This document shows positions 1 through 12,645 of a stretch of DNA of 64,000 bases, piece by piece. A program made the position numbers and the translations under genes. The stretch is from Diploscapter coronatus (lineage: Eukaryota > Nematoda > Chromadorea > Rhabditida > Rhabditidae), in contig OZ038422.1 of assembly GCA_964036155.1 (NCBI GenBank), positions 42,741,201-42,805,200 on the forward strand, in the 5' to 3' direction. Numbering within the stretch: position 1 is the first letter of the stretch; every line of letters begins with the position of its first letter. Below the pieces are notes generated by a model, which saw only the letters and a program-made list of their open reading frames with translations, was not told the DNA's origin and ran no database searches.

Positions 1-3000
1 CACGCGACAGGCAGAACTAATTGGATAGTTGATTCGATTGCAACCGCAACCGCACAAAACAACGAACTTACTGGGCCCGGACTGGGAGGGCAGAGTTGTG
101 GGCAAATAGGAAATAGGGAAATGAGGAGAGATGATTGACATCCCTAGTTCCTTCGGTTCCTTCAGAAACAAAAACCTCCCCCTCCGGTCTGGAGACCACA
201 AACTTTAGCCATTCTAATTCTCCGCCGCCATAATTTTTGTTTTTACCAATGTACAAAATCCATAACACCATCTCATGACCCGAATAACTCGTTTTCAATC
301 ATCCTTAGTCTGGATTATCGAATTATCACCATCATTTTCACAGCTAATACCTTCGAAACGTAATCGTTTTCTACCATTGATAGCCCATCGATTGAATCTA
401 GGAATTTATTGCACAATTTTAACGGGGGCATTTCGGAGGATTTTATCATCTCTTCGTTTCTAAATTAACTATAAGAAAATCTATAGGGATATGGCAGTGT
501 AAGTAAAAAATCAAAGTTCCAGTGAACAGAAGGCTTGGCTCGCTAGTATCCAAAAAAAATTGGTGAGGGAGACCTAAGAGAAAGAAAGATAAATTTGCAC
601 GAAGTCATGGAAACTCCCAAAATAAAAATGAAAAAAGAAGCATCTCAAATGAACATTCCTTCTTACATTTCAAGAACATGAAAGCCGTCTTGATCACAAC
701 AATAATTGTCGCATATTTGCTTCGTTTTTCGAAGACTTCGATTCACGGTCGTTTGACATTTGATACACTATGCATGAATAAGAGCCCGACTTGAAATACG
801 TGAAAAGCAATCTTGCAATTTTGCTTCTATTCAAAATGGCATTCATTTTCTCTTATTTGAATCGATTTAAATTCATTTTATTGTCTAAACGTCGACTGAC
901 TTTTCTATAATAATTTCCTGCAGAAATTTTAATCGAGGTATCTATTATTTTCTTAGTAAGTTTATGACAGTAATTTCGAAGGTAATGAAGTAATGCCTTT
1001 CCATGAACCCTCAGTACTCCAAATCATATTTTAGTAGTTATAGTTTCTTGCAATTAAATCATTCTAGCCATATTTCAGGTCATAATATTTGCAAACTGAA
1101 ATTAGGAAAAGATTGCGAGATTAAATCAGTCAAAGCTTACACTCCCCGAGTATCGTTCAAGCTACATTCGCACCGTACCGGATACTGCTTATTGCTCACA
1201 TTTACCTAGCACCTGATCTACGTTGTTTTGCCTAATTCAGTTCATCTACTTCCTGCTGTCTTTGTTCATCTGCATTTGTATGGATTCTTCATTTCTTCAT
1301 TTCTCCATTCCTGCTCAGTCATCTTAGTCAGTGCCACCTTTAGCACTTCCCTCTGGATTCGGATGCCTAATAAGCAGAAAGCAGTCTTGTCTGTCCCTGT
1401 TTGCAGCTTGTTCTTGTCGCCTCTCGGATTTCTGTTTCTGCAATCTTTTGCATTACTGCTTGTCTCCTATTCTGCTCCCCGACTGCTGGCATTTCGCACC
1501 CTCCAATCTAATCATCTCCCCATCCCCCAGCTCGTCTTACCGCAATAAATGCAGTGTTCTGTTGAATTTATCGACGTTTCATGCAAATTCCGCGTATGAC
1601 TTGTCTAAAAATACCCCCTACTACTGTAGCTAAGGAAATGAGAGAAGAAGTTTAGCTGAATGACTAAAACACAATTCAAAAACGAGAAGACTCCCCCGAC
1701 ACGCAACGATACCTAAATTTTGGACATTTCCATAGCATAACCTACATTTTAGTTAGTGATTCATTGATTATGAAAATTTCATGAATAATCTCAGATTTGG
1801 TGCAGAAGGAGTTCCTTGTTCTCTGAGTTTCTCCGACTTTTATACATGGGAAGTTCACTTATCAGCTCGTCAATCTCCATGTATCAACAGAGTCTCTCCC
1901 TAACGTCCATGCGTGCTCCCTGCATATCGGTCTCTTGTTTTGCGCTTTGCAGTTTGGCATTAGGATATTCTTCATATCTCTCGCCATGCAATGCAGCCCT
2001 CTCAGCTCCCTCATTCACCTCTCCACCTCCCCCACTTCAGGCCCTCAAGCCCATTCGTCGTTCCCGTTGACGGGCCCTCTCTCTCTATTCGAGGTCCTTT
2101 CCTCCCTCCTCCCTCTGCTGGTCCCTCCTCCAGTCTTCGGTCCTCCAGCTCTTTGCTTCTTGCTTTAATCGGAAATGAATCGAATCGAGCATTTCAGGCA
2201 TTTGAAGCGTTTGAGTGACTGACTCGAGTCAGTCAAACACACAGGCTTCCCCTGCGTTTCCTCCTGTCCCATTCAATTCGATGATGAGAGGATGAGTCGA
2301 GTTGTTGAGTCGTTCTCTGCGATGAGCTGCACTCTCGTAGGCAAAACAAATTGAGAGCATCATCGTAGGTCATCATAGAGGACTATTGATGAAATGAGCA
2401 TATAGATAGAGGGCAGAAGTAGGCGGATTTGAGTACGTTCAATTATTTCTGAATCGAGCACTCTAGAAGTTTTGAAGAATCATTTTTGATAAACTATCTC
2501 AAACTATTGTCCTCTCAGTCTTATTATTTTAGCGTCAGTTTTTTCTTTTTTTTTATATTCGACGACGAACTAGTGCAGATAAGGATATCCTATAGCACTG
2601 CGTTTTTCATGCCATATCGCCATTTTCATGCGAAAAATTCTCGCTCATAACTTCAACCAGGTAGTTGAATAATCTTTCCTCGATCATTCGATATCAACCC
2701 ATTTTTCGACCACATTTGCCAACACACAAGTGGAGCTATTTTCGATCGGTTAATCGGCAGATTTGCAGATTTATGACTGCATTTTCATTTCGAATCTGCT
2801 CTTTCTGCAGTCATTTCATTGTCCATTCTGATGCGGTTTTGCTCATAAAACAGCATCGAAAATGCCTGAGTGTCTGTCGCGGCAACGACAAAAAGATAAA
2901 TGAACGTGCAAAATGGATGAATTGCTTTTCCGAATCCCGTTCATTTCTTAATTCTTCAGTTTCGTTAGCTAACAACCTATATTCTATTCGAATTGTTAGA

Positions 3001-6000
3001 ATATCGCATCGACTCATGTGTTGAATAATTCAGTGTCCCTTTGCGCGTTATGATTAAAGCGACGAAGTTGAAAGGCATCGCCAATGCAAGAAGTTGATCA
3101 GAATTCTTGAGTAACTGGGGAATATCAGGTATCTCAAGCATCTCAACATATCTACGTTTCCTTATTCTTGTTTTCATCTTCCAATCCAATGCATAGATTG
3201 CGTCCCATACCTTTTTCCGTTTTCTCAAGTTTTTCGTATAATCTCTGCTAATCTGGCACTAATGAGATTTTATATCTTCAATTTGTGTGTGTGTATGTTC
3301 ATTGCTCATATACTTTCCCCGATAATATTCGACTTTTAATCCAATAATGGTGCTGGTTTTGTTTGAGGGTAAATACCGCGGAGCATCGTGTCTGGTGTCG
3401 GAAGAATTGCCAATTCCGAGGGGAAAATGGGTGGCTGTTTATTCTTCCGTTTAGGGGTAATAATGTGAAGGACAGTGATTGATAGTCTGGCCGCTCCCTT
3501 TGCATGGAGATATTATGTTGTTCTTCGGCTTTTGCATCTCCTATTTCTTCTCTTTGCCTTCATAAGTTGTGCAACTTCTGCTTCACTTCCCATTCTTCCC
3601 TTTCCTCCATGCTCCTACGTTTCTGTCCTAATGCAATGTATCCCTATTCACTTTTTATGGCTGCAGATCCAGTAGCCAGTTTATCAGATTCAGTTTTTAT
3701 ATCAAATGATTATCCCCCTGGCTTGTTTTATAAGTTTCATGCGTCTCTTTGTCGGCTTTTCCAAAGAGAGTTCGAGGAAAAAATCAAGGAAACACTACGC
3801 GAAGCTTATTTTTAAATGCCGGGAAACCAAAAACATGCACTTTTCATTCTACTACCGTCAAACTCATAAGTAGTTTGTTAATGTGGGTCATTTTGTGCGT
3901 TTCTATTCGCTTCTGCATCAAGTTGAAGAGCTTCCTTCCAATATTCCCTAACCTCCGCCTCGACACATTGTTTGATTATTTGTTTCAGCGACTTTTACAC
4001 TTTTCGCTTTTGAGCTTCACCAATTTTGCACTTGAAAGAATTTGAAGAATTTTTGAAGCGCGTACCGAAAAAACGAATCAGCAAAAAGCTAGTCGTTTCG
4101 AGTAGCGGTGGTGGTACGTAGATGCACTAAATCGAAAATCTTACGTTCATGCTTGTTCATTAGAATTGTCGAGGGAGTTAGATAATTGTGTGAATGCTAT
4201 TTTTATTCGCGTGTTTATCATTTATCACAGCCATATGTTGCGACTTATGTCATGCTCGTCTGTGAATTATAGTTCACTTTTACTTTGTTTATCGGGGATA
4301 AATTTCTAGAAAGCAACATTTGCAAATTTATTCATTCTTGAATTTTGCCAATTCGAATAATGCGAATTTCAAATTAACATTTTCATAGGAAACAATCACC
4401 ACTCAATTAGTGATGGTCGACCATCCACCTAAAACGGCAACACGTTCTTTTTTCCTCGCAATTCCATCCCATTCCACCTCAGCTCGGCTCCAATCTTCCT
4501 GATTCCTTGTCTAACTCCTCTTCCTGCCCTCCCTTCTCGTCTCGTTCATCTAATCCTTCATTCCTTTCCACTCCTTCTACCCTTTCCTTTCCCCGTTTTA
4601 TTGCTTACTTTCTCATCTTCATCAAATCCCTTCCACCGCTTTTTGTTCGAATATTTTTATCCTCATCGTTTCATTTTAAATTTTATTGGGCAAACACGCG
4701 GTGGCCTTGGTTCGGATCGAATCGGGAAAATATTGTAATTTGTCGGGGAGATCGAAATAGATTAAATGCGTAATGAGGAATGGAAGGTATAGGGGAGAAT
4801 GGCTATGAGCTATGAGCATGAGAATAGTAATGCGGTGATAGAATGGAGGACTAGAGAGTGGAAGAGATTAGCTGGAAAGAGAAGCTTTGTCGCTTTGTCT
4901 TGTGCTTCACTCTCGCGATTCTCGATGATAGGCATTCTTTTTGCTTGTTGATGCGAATTACTCGCAGCACATCTAAAATCACTGCATCATCAATTCCGAG
5001 AGAATCATCGTCTCTATTAAATTATTCAATTAGCCAGATAACATTCATCACCGAAAAATTCCCTCTTGTCGCCTACCATTTGTCTAACGGAATTAAAGTT
5101 TTATCGTATCTTTCCTATTAAATTAGATACATTGTGGCTCTGATATTCAATAATTAGACTACAAATTGAGTAATCGAGATGATATTTAGTCTTTTTGTAG
5201 CATAACGGAACACACGAGTTGCAAGAAATTCATTAATTGAAAATTGAGTCGACCCATAAGTGAGCAGTATCAAATTATCTCGATTTATCGTCATTTTACG
5301 CGAATCCCCTCGATGATGTAGTCTAAGCAGTCAAACTAAGGCTCTAAGCGTTTTGTCGGTATCTTAATTAGGGTCATCGGATTTCGTGCTGCTCCTTTCT
5401 CTTTCCCCTGTCCGTATCTGCTATCTGGCTTTGCATCTCACAAAGCGCGTCACAAATCCATAGCTTTGCTGCGTGCCTGCGTGCAGTCAGTGGACGAGGA
5501 GCAGCACATGCAGGGCTTCGTAATCGAATTCGTTCCTAGTTGTTATATAGATGACTAATAATTCACTTCTTGATTCTAAATTTTGAAGATAATCATAGCC
5601 AGGAATGCTCAGTCTCTATGTGTGTTCTTGCTGATAGAAGTAAGGGTCGTGTGAAAATACTTTTCTCCTAATTTTCTATATCGAAAGTTCGTCATACTGA
5701 TTTGGAAGCCGATCAAAATTTCAAAGCTTTGATCGAAATATTCAATTTCAGTTCACAAATGCGTTTAGAAGATTTGTTCACACCGACTTCTGCATCGAAA
5801 AACCATAATAATATGAAAATTGCTGTTCAACCATCTATAGAATTAAAAAAATCTTCGATTTCAATTTTTCTAAATTTTTACTGTTTTAGCATAGTCATAA
5901 ATTCGTACTGATTTTTATCGCCAGCTATTAAAAGTTCATCTGATTGTATGAAGCTTGAACATTTTGCTAATATAATTCAAAGGTAGGTACCAAACTCTGA

Positions 6001-7340
6001 TTTTTGAGGATATTCTCCGATTTTCTGCAAATTTTCATTTCAAAATTTGTCTTCCTTGAACCCTCTCTTATTTACATCGCCTTACTTATAAACATAAACT
6101 TCCATATGCTAGCAAAATAGCAATTTTCATATTCGGAATTTTTCGGAAAAGTGAGAAACTACTTGATTATGGAACTGGGATTGGATTTCAGTTTGGGAAC
6201 GAAAGCTTTATTGGTGGTATATCGAGACTCAGGAGGAAGTATCAGTGTTCCTCTTTTGAATAATAAATTCTTGTAAATTACTGATCAGAAAATCAAGAAC
6301 CAGAGCTCAAATTTAGTGATCTTTAATCTCGGATTGATCTCAGTGATTATTAGCGAAGTTCGAGGTTTCAAATTTTTCGAATGTTCTAAATCTGTGTTCC
6401 ATTAATAGAAAATCATTAGAAGATGTGTGTGTGTGTTTTGATTTGGGAATTTTTCGAGATAATTCTTTCAATATAAAAAAATAATCCAACCTTTTTTATA
6501 CAGGATATGCAAAAAGTTCGGATCTCTTACGAATCCCTTTAAAAATCCATCACAGGAATAATAGAGATTAAAATTTTCTAAAAATGAATGTTGTCTTCTC
6601 CTATACAAATATTATCTTTCTTCATAATTTCATCTCATTTTATCACTGATCGTAGATTTTTGTAATCTCAATATTGAAAGTCGAAAACGGACCAGACTTT
6701 TTGCTCACACTGTAAACTGCTGAGTGGATGAGGTTTTTCTTGATGATCTACGTAATTCTACGAATGTTCCAGAAATATTTAACTGACCACTTCTCCTCGT
6801 TCTTCTACACAATTTCATGCATTTATAGTTTGTCTGCAGTAAGCACCAGTCAATTAGTCTCCTTCTCCACCAATTAGTCTTCTCCCACTCAATCTTACTT
6901 CCTGCAAATTGCTCGTTCGAATTACGTGTTCACGTTTCTAACCGCAACCTATTTTAAGTTATTCGCTCTGGAACACGTAACATCGTTGCTCTTTCGTCTG
7001 AATAATGAATTTTAGTGAATTAGAATGACCCAAGTTTGCTTAACAATGCCTAATTCCGAGTAGGGAATTTCTAAAACTTCCCAGTCTACAATTTCAAAAT
7101 AATTTATCTCCACTGTGGATTTTGAAAATAATCGCTTTATGGCTCGCTAATAGTTCCGAATCAGCGCGATGAAAGAGATGATTTATTTCAGCGATTAATA
7201 AATGTCTGTCGTAATGAAATTGCTGACTTAATTTATTTGGAATTTAGCGTATAGAGGTATGAATATCAATATACATTTATTTGAATGTCAAATCATTATT
7301 TTCAGACCAAAGATAAATACAATTTTATTGGTTGATTATA
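1..7340. other. non-coding or unassigned stretch
   Basis: No convincing coding exon was found. Open frames here are short, lack family resemblance, and their codon use does not resemble the clear genes to the right. There are C/T-rich patches on the + strand (about 1250-1550, 1900-2200, 3530-3620, 4440-4620) and a short TG run near 6430. The right part is the likely 5' region of the GPCR that starts at 7341. The left part could be an intron or UTR of a gene outside the window. Confidence 0.5.
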
Positions 7341-10300
7341 ATGGATAAGAATTTTCCATCATGTGGTCCGTCGACTAGCGCTGAAATTAGCGAAAACATC
7401 ACTATACGTGCGAATCATTGCATCGCAACGGGTAGTTATAAATAATGCCGATATTACTGATTTCCTTCAACATTTCAGATGGATACTTCTATGATGGGTG
7501 TGAAGGAAAATGTTACTACAATGGGTTCACATCCCAATCATTCATGAGTGTCGAATTGGATGAAGTAATCTATGGGACAATCTTCCCCGTGGTGGTGCTG
7601 CTCTGCATTCTGGCCAATCTGACAGTGGTTCTCGTGCTCAATCGACCGCATATGTGCACTGCAACCAATGTCGTTCTCAAGTACATGGCCATTGCTGATC
7701 TAATGGTCGGACTCGTGCCTCTGCCGTGGACATTTTACTATTTCACGTTAGGGTAAGATTGTTATAATCTCGCTTTCTAGAGCACTTTTGGCCGATTTTC
7801 ATCCGTCTACAAACTCTTGAAATCTCTTTCTGGACAAGCTCTTCATGCCCGAAATGAACTCTTTTATATCTTGTGATTGTGACCAGGGAAAGGGACAGCA
7901 CGCATTTGAGGAAGGATAATTCATTAACATTGAAGGGGTGACCATGCAGCTCCGGGCTGCTAGAGATCATTAGATACTGGGGAATCCTTGGACGTAGATG
8001 TTAGCGAATAGAGCAAGGAATTAGGCGTTGGTTAGCCTTGCTCACTTATGAGATCCGTCTGAGGAGACCGCGATTGATAACGAATCAAGAATGAATAGTG
8101 AAGCCTTATGTAGCATTCACTCTCTAACAATGTTAATGTGCTAATGCTGTATCATCATTAGCTTGCCTTCTCAGTTGTTCATAAATAGAATAGCTATTCT
8201 AATATCACGATATAACAAACTCCTCATGGTCATTTGCCCTTGTCTATCGATTCCCAGTCGCAGTTCCATTATTTGTGAGCAATTCCGTATTTCCATTTCC
8301 GTAAGATGAGTGCCATTAGCCATCTCCCTCGCCTGCTTCTTCGACTTGCATTCCTTCTTCAGTTCATTGCTCCAGGCATATTCTGTCTTCTCTACCTCTC
8401 CTCTTCTCTCCCTTCCCTACTAGCGCTTCTCATTTTCTGTGACTAATTCAATCCAATTTGAGGGCGGTTTGGGTTGTCTTCACTCAGCGTCTAACTTAGA
8501 ATCAGGAAAAATCACAAAAAAAACCCAGGGCTGTTTTGAACCATTTAGTGGGATTCCAATACGCTAAATTGGATTCGAGATTAGCTCTGTAAAGTTTGCA
8601 AGCAATCAAGAAAATGAGCATCCGAATGACGCAAATACTCACTAAACTAATTCGCACTATTTTCAGAAATTACAAGTTGCCGTACCACGGAGCAGAATGG
8701 TAATAATTCAAGACATCATTCGTTGAAAATCGAAATGGTTTAGGTGGTGCATAATTCACAAATACACTATGGATGCGATTCCGCCGATTTTCCATAACCT
8801 TGCCATGTGGCTAACTGTTCTTCTAGCGGTTCAACGGTAGGTTTATTCACGTTATTCAAATTCACACACAAGTTCGTCACGAATTTACCCATCCTCTTAC
8901 CAAAAAGATTGCCCAAAACTATGAGAAGGAATTCTTGAAATTCGATTATTTTTTCATGTCTTAATGCTTTTATGTCAGTGTAAACTTATTTCTTCTCATT
9001 TTGCATCTAATATAAGAAAGTACTAATTAAATCTAACCAAAATGATAAACTTGGTGGAATTTTTAAAAGTATGATAATTTATAAATTCGTTCAGATACGT
9101 GTCGATAAGCTATCCGATCGCATCACGCAGTTTGTGTAGCGTAAAAAATGTGCAAATAGCGACGATTATTATTTCGGTATTATTTTTCAACAGGAAAACT
9201 TTGGACAGTATAATTCAATTTAGGTCATATCATTTTTATGCGGGATACCCAAATCACTTGATCAATATCCTCATTTGCTTGAAGCTTGGACGTATAATGG
9301 AGATAAAAAATGGAGATTCACGAGGTAAACACATGGCGAATTACAACAAAATCACAGGAAAATGATATTCAGAAAGTGCTTACTCATCAATACTCCAATA
9401 TTGGAAGCAATAGGCGGCGATCTCTATTATACCCTATATTATCTGACACGCACCATTTTCTTCATCATATTACCATGCATCATTCTGATTATTTTCAATT
9501 TTCTACTGATAAAAGGAATTCGACGGGCGCAGAAACGAAAATTACGGTTATTGAGGTGCGTTGCAGTCATTTTCCTATAATTTCTGTGAAATTCTGAAAA
9601 GATCGCTTCCAGAAGTAGACAAGTCGAAATATCAATGATTATGTTAGAGAGCTGTGTGACTAACGCGGCGAGGTATCGAGAATGAGATAAATATTAGCAT
9701 CAGTAGAACAATAGCATCGAAAGCTATAGTTGTGAATAACTAACGTAAAGGAGAACCGAAAGTAGTATTTATCTCGTGAATGTAATTAGTCACAACTGTA
9801 GTGAATGCAAACTATCCTAGAGAGATTGTCATTCATATATGCTTGTCTTTTCATCCTCAAATGTTGGAGTTCTAACCTTCATTAATGAACTTAGCAGTGT
9901 TGCGCGTAGACATTAGAGTGGACAAAAATCCATAATATCCATATATATACGATCAAATTTGAAACCGAAATCGAGTTTCAGTGGTCAGAAAAGATACCAT
10001 TTTTTGTCTTCATCGTTAAAACCTTTGTCCATCTCTGATAAAATGGTAATGCAATGTATAGATTGTTGTCTGAATGCATATTTGGTACGAAGAGACTTGG
10101 TTGCAGAGAAAAACGGTCGGAAGAAGCTGCACGACAAAGGGACAGCAATTCGACCAGCCTCATGCTCATTCTCATTTTGTCTATTTTTCTGGTAAGTCCA
10201 ATTTTTAGATTTTTTCTTTAAAAAATTATTTTATCGTTTTAGTAGAGCTAAGTAAGCTATCCCATGAAATCCGATAGAAGATGAACAATATTCTAGAGAT

Positions 10301-11601
10301 AGCAAAATTATAAATGTTTATAATTACAAGGGGTGTGCGTAATTTGAAAATTTCGAATCGGGATCCGAGTCGTTTTTGAAAATCTATGTTAACCCAGAGT
10401 AGGAATCGTAAATCGAAATGAGAATTTTTCGAGCTCAGAATCGGTATCGAAATTTTGCTTTTAAAAAATTAAAAAAAAAAAAAAAATAGCTGAAAGTTTT
10501 GAAATTTGATAAATCTTAAGGTCTATGAATATTAATGTACTGTTGTTGGCGTATCTGTGAGGATAATTGATAGAACTTAATCTTTGAAAATACTGAAAAA
10601 TTTCTAGAAATTCCGGCCAATGACCGGGATCTAAATCAGAATATCGCACACCCTGATTGGTACGATAGATATGTGCTGATTTTGGAGCTTCAATATCTTT
10701 CATAATGCCATTGTGTGTTAGCAAAAATAATTAACTTTTGAAAATTAAAGTAAAAATGATGAATAATCCATCAATTTTCAGGTCGTTAACATACCACAAG
10801 CAATATTTATATCGGTTCTTTGCTTCACGAATTTGTTCAGAATCCGAATTGGATTCATGGAAACGTCATTTCCAGCTCACTTCCTGCCGATGAGCAATAT
10901 CATCGTAATGGTTCGTGAATTATTTGAGAATAAACTTCAAGAAAAGTCTGTTTCAGTCTACATATCCAATCAACTTTGGAATTTACTGCTTCATGTCAGG
11001 TCGATTCAGACAAACCTTCAAGGATGTGTTCTGCACGTACGCTTTACATTTTTGAGAATAAGAATAATGATTGAAGCGAGTTAATCAGAAATGCCAAAAG
11101 AGTTTTTTTTTTTTATTTTCGAGGAAACTCGATCTTTCTATCGCACGAAACCGAATCGAAAATAGAGTTTGCTAGCTTCAAAGAAATAAATGAAATACTC
11201 TCTTTCCAAATTGACGATACTTTTGCTTGTATGATTCGCGCCATTCGAATTTATTATCACTCGCGAGTAATGATAAAACCCGAATTGCGCGAATCGCACA
11301 GGCAAAGCTCTCGTCAACCTGGGAAGGGAGTAAGACTATGATTGTTCGGTTTCAGCCACTAATTATAAATTTTAGATGGATGTTCAAGCCGGATTTCGAT
11401 TCAAAACGAACAGAAATTACGACATTCGTGAGCCGTCGGTCGGAATATCGAACGCCACTGGCAGAGATGTGCGACCAGGACCACGATGGTATGATCAGCG
11501 CGAGCGTGTCGAGGGAGCCGTCCAGCATCATTCGGCAGGACCCTGCTCTCACAAACAATAATTCAACACACAGACGGGCGTCTTCGAATTCATTCTCATA
11601 G
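7341..11601 (+). CDS. sex peptide / myoinhibitory peptide receptor-like GPCR
   Basis: Rhodopsin-family neuropeptide receptor of the plasma membrane, resembling the SPR/SPRR group. Ten coding exons give 440 aa with all phases consistent: 7341-7431, 7479-7752, 8667-8699, 8744-8836, 9095-9223, 9373-9555, 10107-10191, 10782-10910, 10957-11036, 11376-11601. Seen directly: TM1 around GTIFPVVVLLCILANLTVV; the TM2 text VLKYMAIADLMVGLVPLPW; TM3 IPPIFHNLAMWLTVLLAVQR followed by YVSISYP in the DRY position; TM5 YYLTRTIFFIILPCIILIIF; TM6 STSLMLILILSIFLV then NIPQAI; and YPINFGIYC in the NPxxY position. The WLTVLLAVQRY and NSTSLMLILIL stretches are what suggest the SPR group. A Ser-rich tail ends the protein. 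The donor at 9223 (AG|GTCATA) is the weakest junction; it affects extracellular loop 2. A polyadenylation signal lies at 11767. Ligand is inferred only. Confidence 0.9.
10331..10653. repeat. inverted-repeat element in GPCR intron (MITE-like)
   Basis: GGGTGTGCG at 10331-10339 is matched by its exact reverse complement CGCACACCC at 10645-10653. Just inside both ends the motif CGGGATC occurs in the same orientation (10359 and 10625). The 323-base unit lies wholly inside the intron 10192-10781 and has no coding potential. It has the same plan (outer inverted ends, inner direct repeat) as the element at 14676-14922. Confidence 0.5.
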
Positions 11602-12645
11602 GATGTTTTGTTGATCTCAATCAAGTTTTGTTATTACATGTACAACTATGGGCGTTTGCAAAATTCATTATTTCTATGTTAGAATCGAATTTTTGAATAA
11701 TGAATTTAGTGAATTGCTTTCGTGATTCGTTGCCAAAATTTTTAATACAAATGTATACAAATTTCTAATAAAATTTTAAATTAATTGCGAAAAAATGTGA
11801 TAGCATTTTGAGTGATCATCGGACAATAAAAACACAAGACAGACCGTGAAGAAAATGCATTTCCTCTTATCAGCAGTAATACTTCGCGGGCTTATTCTGA
11901 CGGGTATTTTTATCAGCTGTGCGAGGAGAATAGGGAAGTACTGCCTGACTGCTTGAGGAACTGCGAGGAGTGACCGACTTAACCTGCCTGTTAGTACCTT
12001 CTGGTCATTCGGGGTTCCAGTCCGAGCAAAACGATTACTCCGATAATAAATCGCATACTATCACTCATTCGCTTAGAATAATAATAATAATAGTTCTTCG
12101 ATGCACTTTCGAAATTTGATACCATTCTTATAAACTTGTCTAATATCTATCAAGCTACCAATAAAATTGTTTCATTGATATTATTTTTTATCTTTAGAAT
12201 AATCTTTGGTACACATATAATGTAATAGGAATAAATATTGGCTAATTTTGTTTCGAACTCAAATCTCAAAATGACGTTCGACTTGGCTCCCCTGCAAACG
12301 GAAACAGAAAGTGAGCTTTTACGCAAACTGATTGCTTTAATTTCCGCTATTTGAATGTTGTGACGTTGTGCCATTTACTACGCACGAGTAGAACAATCAC
12401 TCATTTTCGTTTATGAAATTCAAAATTTCACAAAAATGTCAAATCTAAAAAAGCTAGAAAGTTCTCATCATAGGATTTGAGTGGGCGTGGCCTAAATGTC
12501 TGCGTACTACCGGATAGGCTTAGGGCCAAAATCCAGGCAGATATCTTCTTTAGCTAAGGGGCGTGGTTTACGAGTATTCTAATTGCTGTGCCAGTATTGA
12601 TTTATTTGATTTTGGCTTGTAACTTCATCATTTTTAATTTTAGGA
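11602..12645. other. intergenic region between GPCR and nuclear receptor
   Basis: Contains the GPCR 3' end with an AATAAA at 11767-11772, then AT-rich DNA. Two GC-box-like motifs occur shortly before the nuclear receptor: GGGCGTGGC at 12483-12491 and GGGCGTGG at 12558-12565. They are candidate Sp1/KLF-type sites (inference). No exon was seen. Confidence 0.5.
11767..11772 (+). terminator. polyadenylation signal of the GPCR gene
   Basis: AATAAA 166 bases after the TAG stop at 11599-11601, in an AT-rich 3' flank. Confidence 0.55.

Noticed and set aside
1228..1633. Open frames of about 100 codons rich in Ser, Leu and Phe
   Set aside because: They run through C/T-rich low-complexity DNA, lack splice support and resemble no protein family.
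5702..5911. Open frame of about 70 codons on the plus strand
   Set aside because: Lys/Ser/Phe-rich sequence in AT-rich DNA with no supporting start or acceptor and no family match.
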